Translations under genes and position numbers: made by a program
Source: JAPLDB01 sp038230515
Lineage (GTDB): Bacteria > Bacteroidota > Bacteroidia > AKYH767-A > 2013-40CM-41-45
DNA: 64,000 nt
Reading direction: 5' to 3'
NCBI GenBank assembly: GCA_038230515.1
Contig: JBBRND010000023.1
Location: 1 to 64,000, forward strand
Shown: in pieces, positions 52,168-61,690 of the stretch
Layout of the letters: the number at the start of each line of letters is the position of its first letter
Position numbering within the stretch: the first letter of the stretch is position 1
The notes under the pieces: generated by a model
Told to the model about the DNA's origin: nothing
Seen by the model: the letters and a program-made list of their open reading frames with translations, nothing else
The model's database searches: none

Positions 52168-53496
52168 TTACTTGAGATTTGCTGTCGCCTTCATCAGCTT
52201 GTAATAATTTACTGAAGCATCTGCTTTTGCAAGTGTAAGATTCACTTTTGCCTGGAGCAATGCTGCATCCGCATCTACAAGTTCACTCGTTAATGCAAGT
52301 GAACTGTGGAAACGTGAGTTTACAATGCGGTAGTTTTCTTCCGCCTGCTGCAAACTGGATTGCATCACTTCTATTTTTTGTTTTGACTGCTGACAGGTGA
52401 TATAACTCTGATTCACTTCCATTTTAATTCCATCTTCCATCATGTGAATACTCTCTTCGCTTTGCTGAAGTTGAATTCGCGAATCAGCCACGTTGTGTTT
52501 ATTGGAGTAGAGATTCATCAGATCCCATGAAAGAACAATTCCTGCATCCCAGGTTGAAACAAATTTATCTTCAGGAGGAATTATTCGTGGGTTAGGCCGT
52601 GAGTCATAATAGTTCGCTGCTACTGCGAGTTGAGGATAGTAGCTGTTCTTCGCAATCTTAAAATTATTTTCAACGGACTTGCTGCGTGTGGACATTGCCT
52701 GTAGATCACTTCTGTTCTTTAGTGCATCACTCAGGTATTCATCCATCGGCTTAAGCGATTCCATTTCTTTTACAATTGCAGAATCAACATTGATGGTTGA
52801 CTTCTCATTGTTACCGATCAGGATATTAAAGTTGTAAGTGGCAATAGATAAATTATTCTGAAGATCAATCTGTGTGAGTTCCGTATTGCTTCTTTGCAAC
52901 TGAAGTTTCAATACATCATTATGTAATAGGATTCCCTGCTGTTCCATCTTTTGCGATTCGTTGATGCGTTGATCCAACGAACGAAGATTTTCTTCTACGA
53001 TATGGATGGACTTCTGAAGCTTGTATAAATTAAAGTACGAGTTGATAATATTGAATACCACATCATCGTGGTCTTTGCCTGCATCCAGCTTTGTTGCCTG
53101 TTGCAAAAGTTTTTGCGATTCCATTGCATACTTCAGTCTGAATCCACTGAAAACCGTTTCACTTAATGAAACTTTCGCAGAATAATTATTTACATAAACA
53201 GGAAAGAGGGACACCGGTTCAGGCACTCCGGGAAACTGAATCTTTGGTTCGTCAACATCACTCAGTCGCGTGTAACCCGCAGATGCTTTCAAAGAAGGAA
53301 GCGTGAGATCAACGGCTTCTTTATATTTTGTTTCAGCAAGCGCCACTCTGTAAGAAGAAATTTTCAGTTGGCGGTTGTTGTCAACTCCCTGCTTAATCGC
53401 CTGGTAAAGAGTCATTACTTGCGCTTTTGATTTGCTCACAGAAAAAATAACAAAGAGTACAACTATTATTTTCCTGAAGTAGTATTTTGATTTCAT
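52168..53496 (-). CDS. TolC-family outer membrane efflux protein
   Basis: A 442-aa protein with a signal peptide (KIIVVLFVIFSVSKSKAQ) and two OEP-type halves made of long amphipathic helices (LYQAIKQGVDNNRQLKISSY, LKQNPLD-free here; ALAETKYKEAVDLTLPSLKA, ENNFKIAKNSYYPQLAVAAN, YRIVNSRFHSSLALTSELVD). It forms the outer-membrane and periplasmic channel of the tripartite pump. A 30-bp sequence repeated at 49393 lies 24 bp upstream of its start. Confidence 0.92.
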   Translation of the reverse strand: MKSKYYFRKIIVVLFVIFSVSKSKAQVMTLYQAIKQGVDNNRQLKISSYRVALAETKYKEAVDLTLPSLKASAGYTRLSDVDEPKIQFPGVPEPVSLFPVYVNNYSAKVSLSETVFSGFRLKYAMESQKLLQQATKLDAGKDHDDVVFNIINSYFNLYKLQKSIHIVEENLRSLDQRINESQKMEQQGILLHNDVLKLQLQRSNTELTQIDLQNNLSIATYNFNILIGNNEKSTINVDSAIVKEMESLKPMDEYLSDALKNRSDLQAMSTRSKSVENNFKIAKNSYYPQLAVAANYYDSRPNPRIIPPEDKFVSTWDAGIVLSWDLMNLYSNKHNVADSRIQLQQSEESIHMMEDGIKMEVNQSYITCQQSKQKIEVMQSSLQQAEENYRIVNSRFHSSLALTSELVDADAALLQAKVNLTLAKADASVNYYKLMKATANLK

Positions 53497-53576
53497 ATTT
53501 TATTTTTGGCTGTTATCTTTTTGCCTACTGCATATTGCCAACTGTTTACTGTTTTTTTGTTTACCTTTTTCTTTGT

Positions 53577-54203
53577 CTACTGTTTATTGATTTGCAGATG
53601 TGACCGAAACAATTCTTTGAGATGTGTTTTCAGCCGAACCTTCACTTCATCAGTTGGTATTCCTGTCTTTTCAGGTTTCACGCCAAGCACCCTGCATGTA
53701 AGATTGTACGAACCGATCACCTGCCAAAGCGTTCCAATGAAGGAAGCCATCATCATCTCCGTATCGATACTTCTGAATTCTTTCTTTTTAATTCCGTCAT
53801 TGATAAGCTGTCGTAACTCGTTAGCATTTTTAGCAAGCGTGACACTGATTGCCTCCGTCAGCTTTGAGCGATTACTCATTCCCATCTCACGGTGAAGGAT
53901 GCGGTGCATGTGATGCTTTTCAAAAAAGCGATCTACAAAAAACTCAATCATCATGTTCACCTTCTGCCACGAGCTTATGTCTTCAAGATTCAATGCATGA
54001 ATTTTCCCACGCAAGAAACTGGTGCGGTCTTCAATCAGGGTGCCGAACAACTTTTCTTTCGATCCGAAATAATAAGAGATCATGGCCACGTTCACCTTCG
54101 CTTTCGATGCCAGCTGGCGAACACTGGTATTGTCAAAACCCCGCTCAGCAAAAAGTCCTTCTGCGGCATTCAATATCTTTTCTCTTGCGTCTGGTACTGA
54201 CAT
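53577..54203 (-). CDS. TetR/AcrR-family regulator of the efflux operon
   Basis: A 208-aa regulator. The N-terminal HTH is clear (REKILNAAEGLFAERGFDNT, VRQLASKAKVNVAMISYYFG, SKEKLF), and the rest is a helical ligand domain with no further family signature. It is the first gene of the minus-strand tetR-tolC-hlyD-mfs set (gaps 80, 35 and 109 bp). Two 12-bp palindromes overlap its promoter, so self-repression released by a drug-like ligand is predicted. Confidence 0.92.
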   Translation of the reverse strand: MSVPDAREKILNAAEGLFAERGFDNTSVRQLASKAKVNVAMISYYFGSKEKLFGTLIEDRTSFLRGKIHALNLEDISSWQKVNMMIEFFVDRFFEKHHMHRILHREMGMSNRSKLTEAISVTLAKNANELRQLINDGIKKKEFRSIDTEMMMASFIGTLWQVIGSYNLTCRVLGVKPEKTGIPTDEVKVRLKTHLKELFRSHLQINKQ

Positions 54204-54223
54204 CTGTTTTTATAAATCGGGCG

Positions 54224-54263
54224 CAAAACTAAACAAGTGTTTAATAAAAGCAAACATTTGTTT
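54224..54263 (-). promoter_or_regulatory. tetR promoter with twin operator palindromes
   Basis: On the minus strand TTTG (54254-54251), 19 bp, TAGTTTTG (54231-54224) is a full consensus promoter. Two palindromes of the form AAACAnnTGTTT lie at 54231-54242 and 54252-54263, centres 21 bp apart (two helical turns), overlapping the spacer and the -33 element. Confidence 0.72.
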
Positions 54264-54431
54264 AATTTTTTTCACGGTCTTTTTCCGTTGATAGAAATAC
54301 TTCTGATGAAAACACAAACCTTCCTCTTGAATTGTTTGTTCTTTTTAGCGCTTTGGTATTGAAAGAAAATTGTTCTTTATTCGTTCAGGCAAAAGATTTT
54401 GAATAAATTTGCAAGCGCGAAAACGCAACGT

Positions 54432-54803
54432 ATGGAAAACCAGCATCTTCCAAGTGATTTTTTTCCGATTGTACTCCAGTTTATAGTGGCAGCGGGGTTT
54501 GTGGTCTCTACCATGATTGCAAGTCACCTGCTTGGCCCCAAAAGAAAATCAAAAATAAAACTCGACACCTTCGAATGCGGAATCGAATCGCAGGGTAATG
54601 CCCGCGTTCCGTTTTCAGTAAAATATTTCCTTGTAGCAATTCTCTTTGTACTGTTTGACGTGGAAGTAATCTTCATGTATCCATGGGCGGTTAATTTCAA
54701 ATCGCTGGGAATAAACGGAATCATTGAAATGCTCATCTTCATGGCGCTTCTCCTTACGGGCTTCTTCTACATAATAAAAAAGGGCGCATTAAAGTGGGAG
54801 TGA
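54432..54803 (+). CDS. nuoA: NADH-quinone oxidoreductase subunit A
   Basis: A 123-aa membrane subunit with three helices. Family motifs are FECGIESQGNARVPFSVKYF and FVLFDVEVIFMYPWAV, which form the loop near the quinone site. The start at 54432 is preferred over an upstream in-frame ATG at 54399 because TAAATTTG (54404-54411), a perfect -7 element, lies between them. First gene of the nuoA-K operon. Confidence 0.95.
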   Translation: MENQHLPSDFFPIVLQFIVAAGFVVSTMIASHLLGPKRKSKIKLDTFECGIESQGNARVPFSVKYFLVAILFVLFDVEVIFMYPWAVNFKSLGINGIIEMLIFMALLLTGFFYIIKKGALKWE

Positions 54804-54832
54804 AATACACTATAAAATAGAAAAAATAATAC

Positions 54833-55402
54833 GTGGCCGAAATAAGAAAGACATTCGAGAATTCAATAGTAAAGATTGCTGAAATGCCCGAGGGCTATAG
54901 CGGTCCGGGTTTTATGGCTACGTCAATTGATAAGGTTGTTGGTCTTGCGCGTGCGAATTCTCTTTGGCCTCTTCCGTTTGCAACATCGTGCTGCGGAATT
55001 GAATTCATGGCAACGATGGCTTCCACTTATGACCTTGCAAGATTTGGTTCTGAGCGTTTGTCGTTCTCTCCGCGCCAGGCAGATTTACTGATGGTGATGG
55101 GAACGATTGCAAAAAAGATGGGACCTGTTCTGAGACAAGTGTATGAGCAGATGGCGGAGCCACGTTGGGTGTTGAGTATGGGAGCATGTGCATCAAGCGG
55201 TGGAATCTTTGATACTTATTCTGTGCTGCAAGGAATTGATAAAATAATTCCTGTTGATGTTTATATTCCGGGCTGTCCTCCGCGACCTGAACAGGTTTTG
55301 GAAGGAGTTCTCAGCATTCAGAAATTGGTAAAGAATGAATCGTTGCGAAGAAGAAATTCGCCTCAGTATAAAGAGTTGCTTGCAGGGTACGGAATCGAAT
55401 AG
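54833..55402 (+). CDS. nuoB: NADH-quinone oxidoreductase subunit B
   Basis: A 189-aa subunit holding the [4Fe-4S] cluster N2 that reduces quinone. Ligands: the tandem C53-C54 (FATSCCGIEFMA), C119 (GACASSGG) and C148 (PGCPPRPEQ). It starts at a GTG. The start lies 29 bp after nuoA. Confidence 0.96.
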   Translation: MAEIRKTFENSIVKIAEMPEGYSGPGFMATSIDKVVGLARANSLWPLPFATSCCGIEFMATMASTYDLARFGSERLSFSPRQADLLMVMGTIAKKMGPVLRQVYEQMAEPRWVLSMGACASSGGIFDTYSVLQGIDKIIPVDVYIPGCPPRPEQVLEGVLSIQKLVKNESLRRRNSPQYKELLAGYGIE

Positions 55403-55415
55403 AAGATAAAAGACA

Positions 55416-55946
55416 GTGGCTGAAAAATCAACAATAGAAGAAGTAAAAGTTGCGCTGAAAGAAAAATTCAGTGAGCAGATTATTTCTGAAACACTGGAAT
55501 ATGATTTTCCGGTTTTCACGATTAAGAAGGAATCACTTTTTGATATCGTGAAATTTCTTTATGACCACGAACAATTTCAATTCCGCTATCTCACTACGGC
55601 ATGCGGCATTCATTACCCGAATACAGAACTTCCGTTCGCGATGATGTACCAGTTGCATAGTTTAACAAACAATCTGCGTATCCGTTTCAAATCATTTACA
55701 AATGCAAACGATCTTCAGTTTGATTCATTGATTCCGATTTTTTCCGGTGCCAACTGGATGGAGCGCGAAGCATGGGATTTCTACGGAATAAAATTTAAAG
55801 GACATCCGAATATGACACGTATTCTGAATGTGGAGGACATGGATTACCATCCCATGAGAAAAGAATACAAGGTAGAGGACGAAACGCGCACAGATAAGGA
55901 TGACACGTTGTTCGGAAGATTGGGAAACAGCGAGGTAAAAGTTTAA
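55416..55946 (+). CDS. nuoC: NADH-quinone oxidoreductase subunit C
   Basis: A 176-aa hydrophilic subunit, starting at a GTG. The family signature ERE(A/V)WDFYGI(K)F.GHP (MEREAWDFYGIKFKGHPNM) is clear. It is separate from nuoD here (6-bp gap), not fused as in E. coli. Confidence 0.94.
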   Translation: MAEKSTIEEVKVALKEKFSEQIISETLEYDFPVFTIKKESLFDIVKFLYDHEQFQFRYLTTACGIHYPNTELPFAMMYQLHSLTNNLRIRFKSFTNANDLQFDSLIPIFSGANWMEREAWDFYGIKFKGHPNMTRILNVEDMDYHPMRKEYKVEDETRTDKDDTLFGRLGNSEVKV

Positions 55947-55952
55947 GCGTAC

Positions 55953-57167
55953 ATGAAAGAACAGGAAACTTCAGTCGCTCATCCTGAGCAAAAGCAGTAC
56001 ACCACTTTAAACCTGGGTCCTACGCATCCTGCGACTCATGGTATTTTCCAGAATGTGTTGAAGATGGATGGAGAAATCATTGTTGATTCTGAACCTACCA
56101 TTGGATACATTCATCGTGCGTTTGAAAAACTCGGAGAGCACAAACCGTTTTATCAGTTCACAACGATCACCGACCGAATGAACTATTGTTCATCACCCAT
56201 AAACAACATGGGCTGGCACATGACAGTGGAGAAGCTGATCAAATGCGATTTGCCGAAACGAGTGGAGTACATGCGGATCATCATCATGGAACTTGCGCGC
56301 ATTTCCGATCATCTTATCTGCAACAGCGTAATCGGTGTTGACACCGGAGCGATGACAGGTTTTCTTTACATCTTCCAGTGGCGCGAATTCATCTATGAAA
56401 TTTACGAAGAGATCTGCGGAGCGCGGCTTACTACTAACATCGGTCGCATCGGTGGTTTTGAACGCGACTTCAGCGAAACTGCATGGAAAAAAATAAAACA
56501 CTTCGTCAAAGAATATCCAAAGGGGATGAAGGAGTTTGAAAAATTGCTAGTGCGTAACAGAATTTTTATGGATCGCACCATCGGCACAGGACCCATCAGT
56601 GCGGAGCGTGCGCTGAATTATTCTTTCAGCGGACCAAATCTTCGTGCAGCCGGAGTTGATTACGATGTGCGCGTTATGAATCCATATTCTTCTTACAACG
56701 AATTTGATTTTCAGATTCCCGTTGGTAAAAACGGAGATACGTATGATCGCTTTATGGTGCGCGAACATGAAATGTGGGAAAGCTTGAGCATCATTCAGCA
56801 GGCGCTTGATAAATTAGAAAAGCTGGAAGACAAAACTTCTTTCCATGCTGATGTTCCTGAATTTTATCTTCCTCCGAAAGAAGATGTGTACAACGATATG
56901 GAAGCATTGATCTACCACTTTAAAATTGTGATGGGAGAAACGGATGTTCCGAAAGGAGAAGTATATCATTGTGTGGAAGGCGGAAATGGAGAGCTTGGAT
57001 TTTATCTCATCAGCGATGGAGGCAGACAGCCCTATCGTTTGCATTTACGCAGACCGTGTTTCATTTATTACCAGGCATATTCCGAAATGATAAAGGGCGG
57101 ATTTCTAAGTGATGCAATTCTTACGATGAGTTCGATGAATGTGATAGCGGGGGAGTTGGATGCATAA
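55953..57167 (+). CDS. nuoD: NADH-quinone oxidoreductase subunit D
   Basis: A 404-aa hydrogenase-like subunit lining the quinone cavity. Signatures: LNLGPTHPATHGIF, GYIHRAFEKLGEHK, DRMNYCSSPINNMGW, GAMTGFLYIFQWRE and RMKIRAP-like end LHLRRPCF. Normal length. Confidence 0.96.
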   Translation: MKEQETSVAHPEQKQYTTLNLGPTHPATHGIFQNVLKMDGEIIVDSEPTIGYIHRAFEKLGEHKPFYQFTTITDRMNYCSSPINNMGWHMTVEKLIKCDLPKRVEYMRIIIMELARISDHLICNSVIGVDTGAMTGFLYIFQWREFIYEIYEEICGARLTTNIGRIGGFERDFSETAWKKIKHFVKEYPKGMKEFEKLLVRNRIFMDRTIGTGPISAERALNYSFSGPNLRAAGVDYDVRVMNPYSSYNEFDFQIPVGKNGDTYDRFMVREHEMWESLSIIQQALDKLEKLEDKTSFHADVPEFYLPPKEDVYNDMEALIYHFKIVMGETDVPKGEVYHCVEGGNGELGFYLISDGGRQPYRLHLRRPCFIYYQAYSEMIKGGFLSDAILTMSSMNVIAGELDA

Positions 57168-57181
57168 ATATTTTATTTGAA

Positions 57182-57724
57182 ATGCTGGAAACTAAAAACA
57201 TAAAATTTTCTGATGATGCGTTGTCGCTCATACACCGCATTATGAAACGTTACCCCGAAGGAAGGCAGAAGTCAGCAATACTTCCTGTGCTTCATCTTGC
57301 GCAGGCAGAGTTTGACGGATGGTTGAGCGCGCCTGCGATGGACTATGTTGCCTCTATCTTAAAAATTCAACCGATAGAAGTTTATGAAGTAGCATCGTTC
57401 TATTCGATGTTTAATTTAAAGCCGGTCGGAAAATGTTTGATTGAAGTTTGCAGAACAGGACCTTGCTGGCTGATGGGTGCGGAAGACATTGTAAATTACA
57501 TTGAGAAGAAATTAGGAATCAAAGACGGACAAACAACTGAAGACGGAATGTTTACATTGAAAACGGTTGAATGTCTTGCCAGTTGCGGAACCGCACCCAT
57601 GATGCAAATCGGGGAAAAATATCATGAGAATCTTACTACAGAAAAATGTGACATGATATTGAATGACTATAAATCCAAAGGAGAGCGGGTAACGCACTGG
57701 AGAAAAGATTTGGTAAAAGCATAG
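57182..57724 (+). CDS. nuoE: NADH-quinone oxidoreductase subunit E
   Basis: A 180-aa thioredoxin-like subunit with the [2Fe-2S] cluster N1a: C90, C95 (VCRTGPCWLMGA), C131 and C135 (ECLASCGTAPMM). The N-terminal helical part includes SFYSMFNLKPVGK. It partners with NuoF in the NADH module. Confidence 0.95.
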   Translation: MLETKNIKFSDDALSLIHRIMKRYPEGRQKSAILPVLHLAQAEFDGWLSAPAMDYVASILKIQPIEVYEVASFYSMFNLKPVGKCLIEVCRTGPCWLMGAEDIVNYIEKKLGIKDGQTTEDGMFTLKTVECLASCGTAPMMQIGEKYHENLTTEKCDMILNDYKSKGERVTHWRKDLVKA

Positions 57725-57729
57725 CAGCT

Positions 57730-59070
57730 ATGGGAAGACAATTGCTTTTAGAAAATATTCACACACCGGGATTGAACACACTTCCTGTCTATAAATCTTT
57801 TGGCGGCTATTCTGTTTTGGAAAAAGCATTGAAGCTGAAAGATGCAGACATTGTTGAAGAAGTAAAGAAGAGTGGTCTGCGTGGCCGTGGTGGTGCGGGT
57901 TTCCCGACAGGAATGAAATGGAGTTTCATTGCAAAGCCCGAAGGCGTTCCGCGTTATCTTGTTTGCAATGCAGATGAAAGCGAACCGGGAACTTTCAAGG
58001 ATCGTTACCTGATGGAGCACAATCCGCACATTCTTATTGAAGGAATGATCATCAGCAGCTTTGCACTTGGAGCAAAAACATCGTACATCTACATCCGCGG
58101 AGAGATGATGTATGTGTATCATATTTTGCAAAAGGCAATTGATGAATGTTGCGCTGCGGGCTTGCTCGGAAAAAATATTTTAGGAAGCGGATTTGATCAT
58201 GACCTGCACGTTCATTGCGGAGCAGGCGCTTATATATGTGGAGAAGAAACGGGATTGATTGAATCATTGGAAGGAAAGCGTGGCAACCCGCGCATCAAGC
58301 CGCCATTCCCTGCTGTGAAAGGTGTTTGGGATTGCCCGACTGTTGTAAATAATGTGGAGACACTTGCTGCAGTTGTACCTATTATGCAAATGGGCGGAGA
58401 AGAATATGCAAAAATCGGAATCGGAAAATCTACCGGAACGAAATTGATTTCTGCTTCCGGACATATTAATAAGCCGGGTGTTTATGAAATTGAACTTGGA
58501 GTTCCTGTCGAAGAATTTATTTATTCAGAAAATTATTGCGGAGGAATCCGTAACGGAAAAAAGATGAAGGCAGTTGTGGCGGGAGGATCTTCGGTTCCTA
58601 TTCTTCCCACGGAATTAATTTTGAAAACTGCGAAAGGCGAACCACGCCTCATGTCTTATGAATCATTGAGCGATGGAGGCTTTCAAACGGGTACCATGTT
58701 AGGCTCTGGAGGATTTATTGTGATGGATGAAACAACAAGCGTGGTAAAAAACCTCTGGAACTTCACACGCTTTTATCATCATGAAAGTTGCGGACAATGT
58801 TCACCATGCCGTGAAGGAACAGGGTGGATGGAAAAAATTCTTCACAAAATCTTAGACGGACACGGAACCATTTCTGATATAGATTTGCTTTGGGATATAC
58901 AAAGCAAGATTGAAGGAAAAACTATTTGTCCGCTTGGTGAAGCTGCTGCATGGCCTGTGGCTGCCGCCATTCGTCACTTCAGAAGCGAGTTTGAAGAGTA
59001 TGTGAGAAGCGGAAGCAGTATAAAAGATGTAAAGCATTATTATAGAGTGAATAATTTAGTTGAAGCATAA
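57730..59070 (+). CDS. nuoF: NADH-quinone oxidoreductase subunit F
   Basis: A 446-aa subunit that binds NADH and FMN and cluster N3. GRGGAGFPTG (residues about 52-61) is the NADH-loop, NADESEPGTFKDR the FMN segment, and ESCGQCSPCREG with C354, C357, C360 plus C400 (KTICPLGEA) the cluster ligands. 5-bp gaps on both sides. Confidence 0.97.
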   Translation: MGRQLLLENIHTPGLNTLPVYKSFGGYSVLEKALKLKDADIVEEVKKSGLRGRGGAGFPTGMKWSFIAKPEGVPRYLVCNADESEPGTFKDRYLMEHNPHILIEGMIISSFALGAKTSYIYIRGEMMYVYHILQKAIDECCAAGLLGKNILGSGFDHDLHVHCGAGAYICGEETGLIESLEGKRGNPRIKPPFPAVKGVWDCPTVVNNVETLAAVVPIMQMGGEEYAKIGIGKSTGTKLISASGHINKPGVYEIELGVPVEEFIYSENYCGGIRNGKKMKAVVAGGSSVPILPTELILKTAKGEPRLMSYESLSDGGFQTGTMLGSGGFIVMDETTSVVKNLWNFTRFYHHESCGQCSPCREGTGWMEKILHKILDGHGTISDIDLLWDIQSKIEGKTICPLGEAAAWPVAAAIRHFRSEFEEYVRSGSSIKDVKHYYRVNNLVEA

Positions 59071-59075
59071 CGAGT

Positions 59076-60071
59076 ATGCCTAAGGTAACGATAGACGGAC
59101 ATACAATAGAAGTTGCAGATGGAACAACCATCCTTGAGGCAGCGCGCATGATTGGCGGAGCAATTGTTCCTCCTGCTATGTGTTTTTATACGCCACTGAA
59201 AACAAGTGGTGGTTATTGTCGCACGTGTATTGTAAATGTCACCAAAGGTTCTGAAAAAGATCCGCGACCAATGCCGAAACCTGTTCCGAGTTGCCGTCAA
59301 ACTGTGATGGACGGAATGGAAGTACAGGGAATAACGTCACCTGCTTTACTTGAAGCAAGAAAAGGTGTAGTTGAATTTTTGTTGATCAACCATCCGCTCG
59401 ATTGCCCTATTTGCGATCAGGCGGGTGAATGTAAGTTGCAGGATTTAGGTTACGAGCACGGACTTGCAAAATCCCGTTATGAATTCCCCCGTAGAGAATT
59501 TGAAAAGATTGACATCGGTGATAAAATAAAACTACACATGACGCGCTGCATTCTCTGCTATCGTTGTGTGAAAGTTGCAGAGCAGCTCTGTCCCGGCAGA
59601 GTGCACGGTGTAATGAATCGTGGAGACGTTGCGGAAATTTCAACCTTCATTCGGAATGCAGTTGACAGCGAGATGAGCGGAAACATGATTGATGTTTGTC
59701 CCGTTGGTGCGCTCACTGATAAAACTTTCCGTTTCAAATCTCGTGTGTGGAATGTAAATCCATTCGATGCGCATCGCGATTGTAAAAAATGTTCAGGCAA
59801 AGTTCGTCTTTGGTATAAAGGAGAAGAAGTATTCCGCGTTACAGCCCGCAAAGATGAATATGATGAAGTGCTTGAATGGATTTGCAACGATTGTCGTTTC
59901 GACAAAAAGAAAACCAGCGATTGGACTATTGAAAGACCAACAAAGATTGATCGCCAGTCTGTAATTTCACAAAATCATTACACGCTGAAAGAACCGGCAC
60001 ACAAACCGAATCTGAATGCTGTGGATGTGGTACCTGATAATTATCAACTCAACGGGGGAAATAAAAAATGA
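59076..60071 (+). CDS. nuoG: NADH-quinone oxidoreductase subunit G, short form
   Basis: A 331-aa subunit, far shorter than the roughly 900-aa E. coli NuoG. The [2Fe-2S] N1b ligands C36, C48, C51 and C73 are present. So are the His/Cys cluster region (HPLDCPICDQAGECKLQ), the CILCYRC...CPVGALT cluster motifs, and the start of the molybdopterin-fold region (CKKCSGKVRLWYKGEEVFRV, WICNDCRFDKKK). The large molybdopterin-like domain is missing. Short NuoG forms are usual in many Bacteroidota, so this is probably intact. The stop overlaps nuoH by 4 bp. Confidence 0.93.
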   Translation: MPKVTIDGHTIEVADGTTILEAARMIGGAIVPPAMCFYTPLKTSGGYCRTCIVNVTKGSEKDPRPMPKPVPSCRQTVMDGMEVQGITSPALLEARKGVVEFLLINHPLDCPICDQAGECKLQDLGYEHGLAKSRYEFPRREFEKIDIGDKIKLHMTRCILCYRCVKVAEQLCPGRVHGVMNRGDVAEISTFIRNAVDSEMSGNMIDVCPVGALTDKTFRFKSRVWNVNPFDAHRDCKKCSGKVRLWYKGEEVFRVTARKDEYDEVLEWICNDCRFDKKKTSDWTIERPTKIDRQSVISQNHYTLKEPAHKPNLNAVDVVPDNYQLNGGNKK

Positions 60072-61102
60072 TCTCGACCGCTCTCATCATAAAAATCATT
60101 CTCATCGTTTCGGTGTTCCTCATTTCATTAGTGGTGGCGATGTATTCAACCTATGCTGAGCGGAAAGTAGCATCGTTCATGCAGGATCGCATCGGACCGA
60201 ATCGTGCAGGACCTTTCGGACTTCTTCAACCCGTTGCTGACGGTGTGAAGATGTTCATGAAAGAAGAAATTATTCCCGATGTGTCGAACAAATTTCTTTT
60301 CATTCTCGGCCCATCGCTTGCAATGCTTACTGCATGTATGACGAGTGCTGCAATTCCCTGGGGAAACGGAATTACAATTAACGGAACTACCTACTCCCTT
60401 CAGATCGCAGACATCAACATCGGCATCCTTTATATTTTCGCTGTTGTTTCTTTTGGTGTTTATGGAATCATGATTGGCGGATGGGCATCGAACAATAAAT
60501 ATTCTTTACTCGGTGCATTGCGTGCGTCATCACAAATGATCAGTTATGAAATTGCGATGGGACTTGCCATTATTGCAATGATCATGATGAGCGGTTCGCT
60601 TTCGTTATCAGACATTGTAAAATCACAAAACGGCTGGCACTGGAATGTGCTTTACCAACCACTTGGCTTTTTAATTTTCCTTGTGTGTGCTTTTGCAGAA
60701 ACCAATCGCGCGCCATTTGATTTGCCTGAGTGCGAAACAGAATTAGTCGGAGGATATCATACTGAATACAGTTCGATGAAACTTGGCTTCTATCTTTTTG
60801 CTGAGTACATCAACATGTTCATCTCCTCAGCTGTGATTTCCACTTTGTATTTCGGTGGATATAATATGCCGTTGATTGGAAGATTCATTCACGATCCGAA
60901 CTGGTTGAGTATGATCGGTACGCTATTCTTATTCGGAAAAATATTCTTCTTCATCTTCTTCTTCATGTGGGTACGCTGGACGTTGCCTCGCTTCCGCTAC
61001 GATCAGTTGATGAACCTTGGCTGGAAAATAATGATCCCTCTATCCATCATCAATATATTTCTCACGGGTATTGTGATGTGGTTGAACGGAAAAATCTCGT
61101 AG
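60068..61102 (+). CDS. nuoH: NADH-quinone oxidoreductase subunit H
   Basis: A 344-aa membrane subunit with about eight helices that forms the quinone entry site. Signatures are YAERKVASFMQDRIGPNRAG, PFGLLQPVADGVKMFMKEE and ETNRAPFDLPECETELVGGY. Its start overlaps the nuoG stop (ATGA). Confidence 0.97.
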   Translation: MISTALIIKIILIVSVFLISLVVAMYSTYAERKVASFMQDRIGPNRAGPFGLLQPVADGVKMFMKEEIIPDVSNKFLFILGPSLAMLTACMTSAAIPWGNGITINGTTYSLQIADINIGILYIFAVVSFGVYGIMIGGWASNNKYSLLGALRASSQMISYEIAMGLAIIAMIMMSGSLSLSDIVKSQNGWHWNVLYQPLGFLIFLVCAFAETNRAPFDLPECETELVGGYHTEYSSMKLGFYLFAEYINMFISSAVISTLYFGGYNMPLIGRFIHDPNWLSMIGTLFLFGKIFFFIFFFMWVRWTLPRFRYDQLMNLGWKIMIPLSIINIFLTGIVMWLNGKIS

Positions 61103-61109
61103 ACAGAAA

Positions 61110-61682
61110 ATGGAGCCGTTAACAAACAGAAGCAAAGTTGTCGTCAATAAAGAAATGACGTGGAAGGAGAAAATTTATCTCCCTGCTATTCTTGGCGGAA
61201 TGAGAATTACTTTTTCGCATCTCTTCAAGAAGAAAGTAACCATTCAATATCCCGAAGTTCAGCGACCTTTTTCTGATGTGTATCGCGGACAGCATGTACT
61301 AAAGCGCGATGAGAACGGTGCTGAACGTTGCACCGCATGCGGCTTGTGTGCAGTTGCTTGTCCGGCTGAAGCGATTACGATGACTGCTTCGGAAAGAAAA
61401 AAAGGGGAAGAAAAATTATACCGCGAAGAAAAGTATGCAAGCGTTTATGATATCAATATGCTGCGCTGCATCTTCTGCGGATTATGCGAAGAGGCGTGTC
61501 CGAAGGAAGCGATCTTCTTAACTGATAAAATTGTTCCTACAGATTTTAAACGCAAAGAATTTATTTACGGAAAAGATAAATTAGTTGAACCGGTAGATGC
61601 GCGCGTTGATATTTCAAAACGACAGACAAAAGAAGTTTTGGAGTTCAAGCAGAATAAAAACTTACAGCACAATAGAATTTAA
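61110..61682 (+). CDS. nuoI: NADH-quinone oxidoreductase subunit I
   Basis: A 190-aa ferredoxin-like subunit with two [4Fe-4S] motifs, CTACGLCAVACPAEA and CIFCGLCEEACPKEA (clusters N6a and N6b), which pass electrons towards N2 in NuoB. Confidence 0.96.
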   Translation: MEPLTNRSKVVVNKEMTWKEKIYLPAILGGMRITFSHLFKKKVTIQYPEVQRPFSDVYRGQHVLKRDENGAERCTACGLCAVACPAEAITMTASERKKGEEKLYREEKYASVYDINMLRCIFCGLCEEACPKEAIFLTDKIVPTDFKRKEFIYGKDKLVEPVDARVDISKRQTKEVLEFKQNKNLQHNRI

Positions 61683-61690
61683 AGGAAACA

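Noticed and set aside
59076..60071. nuoG as a truncated pseudogene
   Set aside because: It is short compared with E. coli, but all cluster ligands are present, it is tightly packed in the operon, and short NuoG is common in Bacteroidota.
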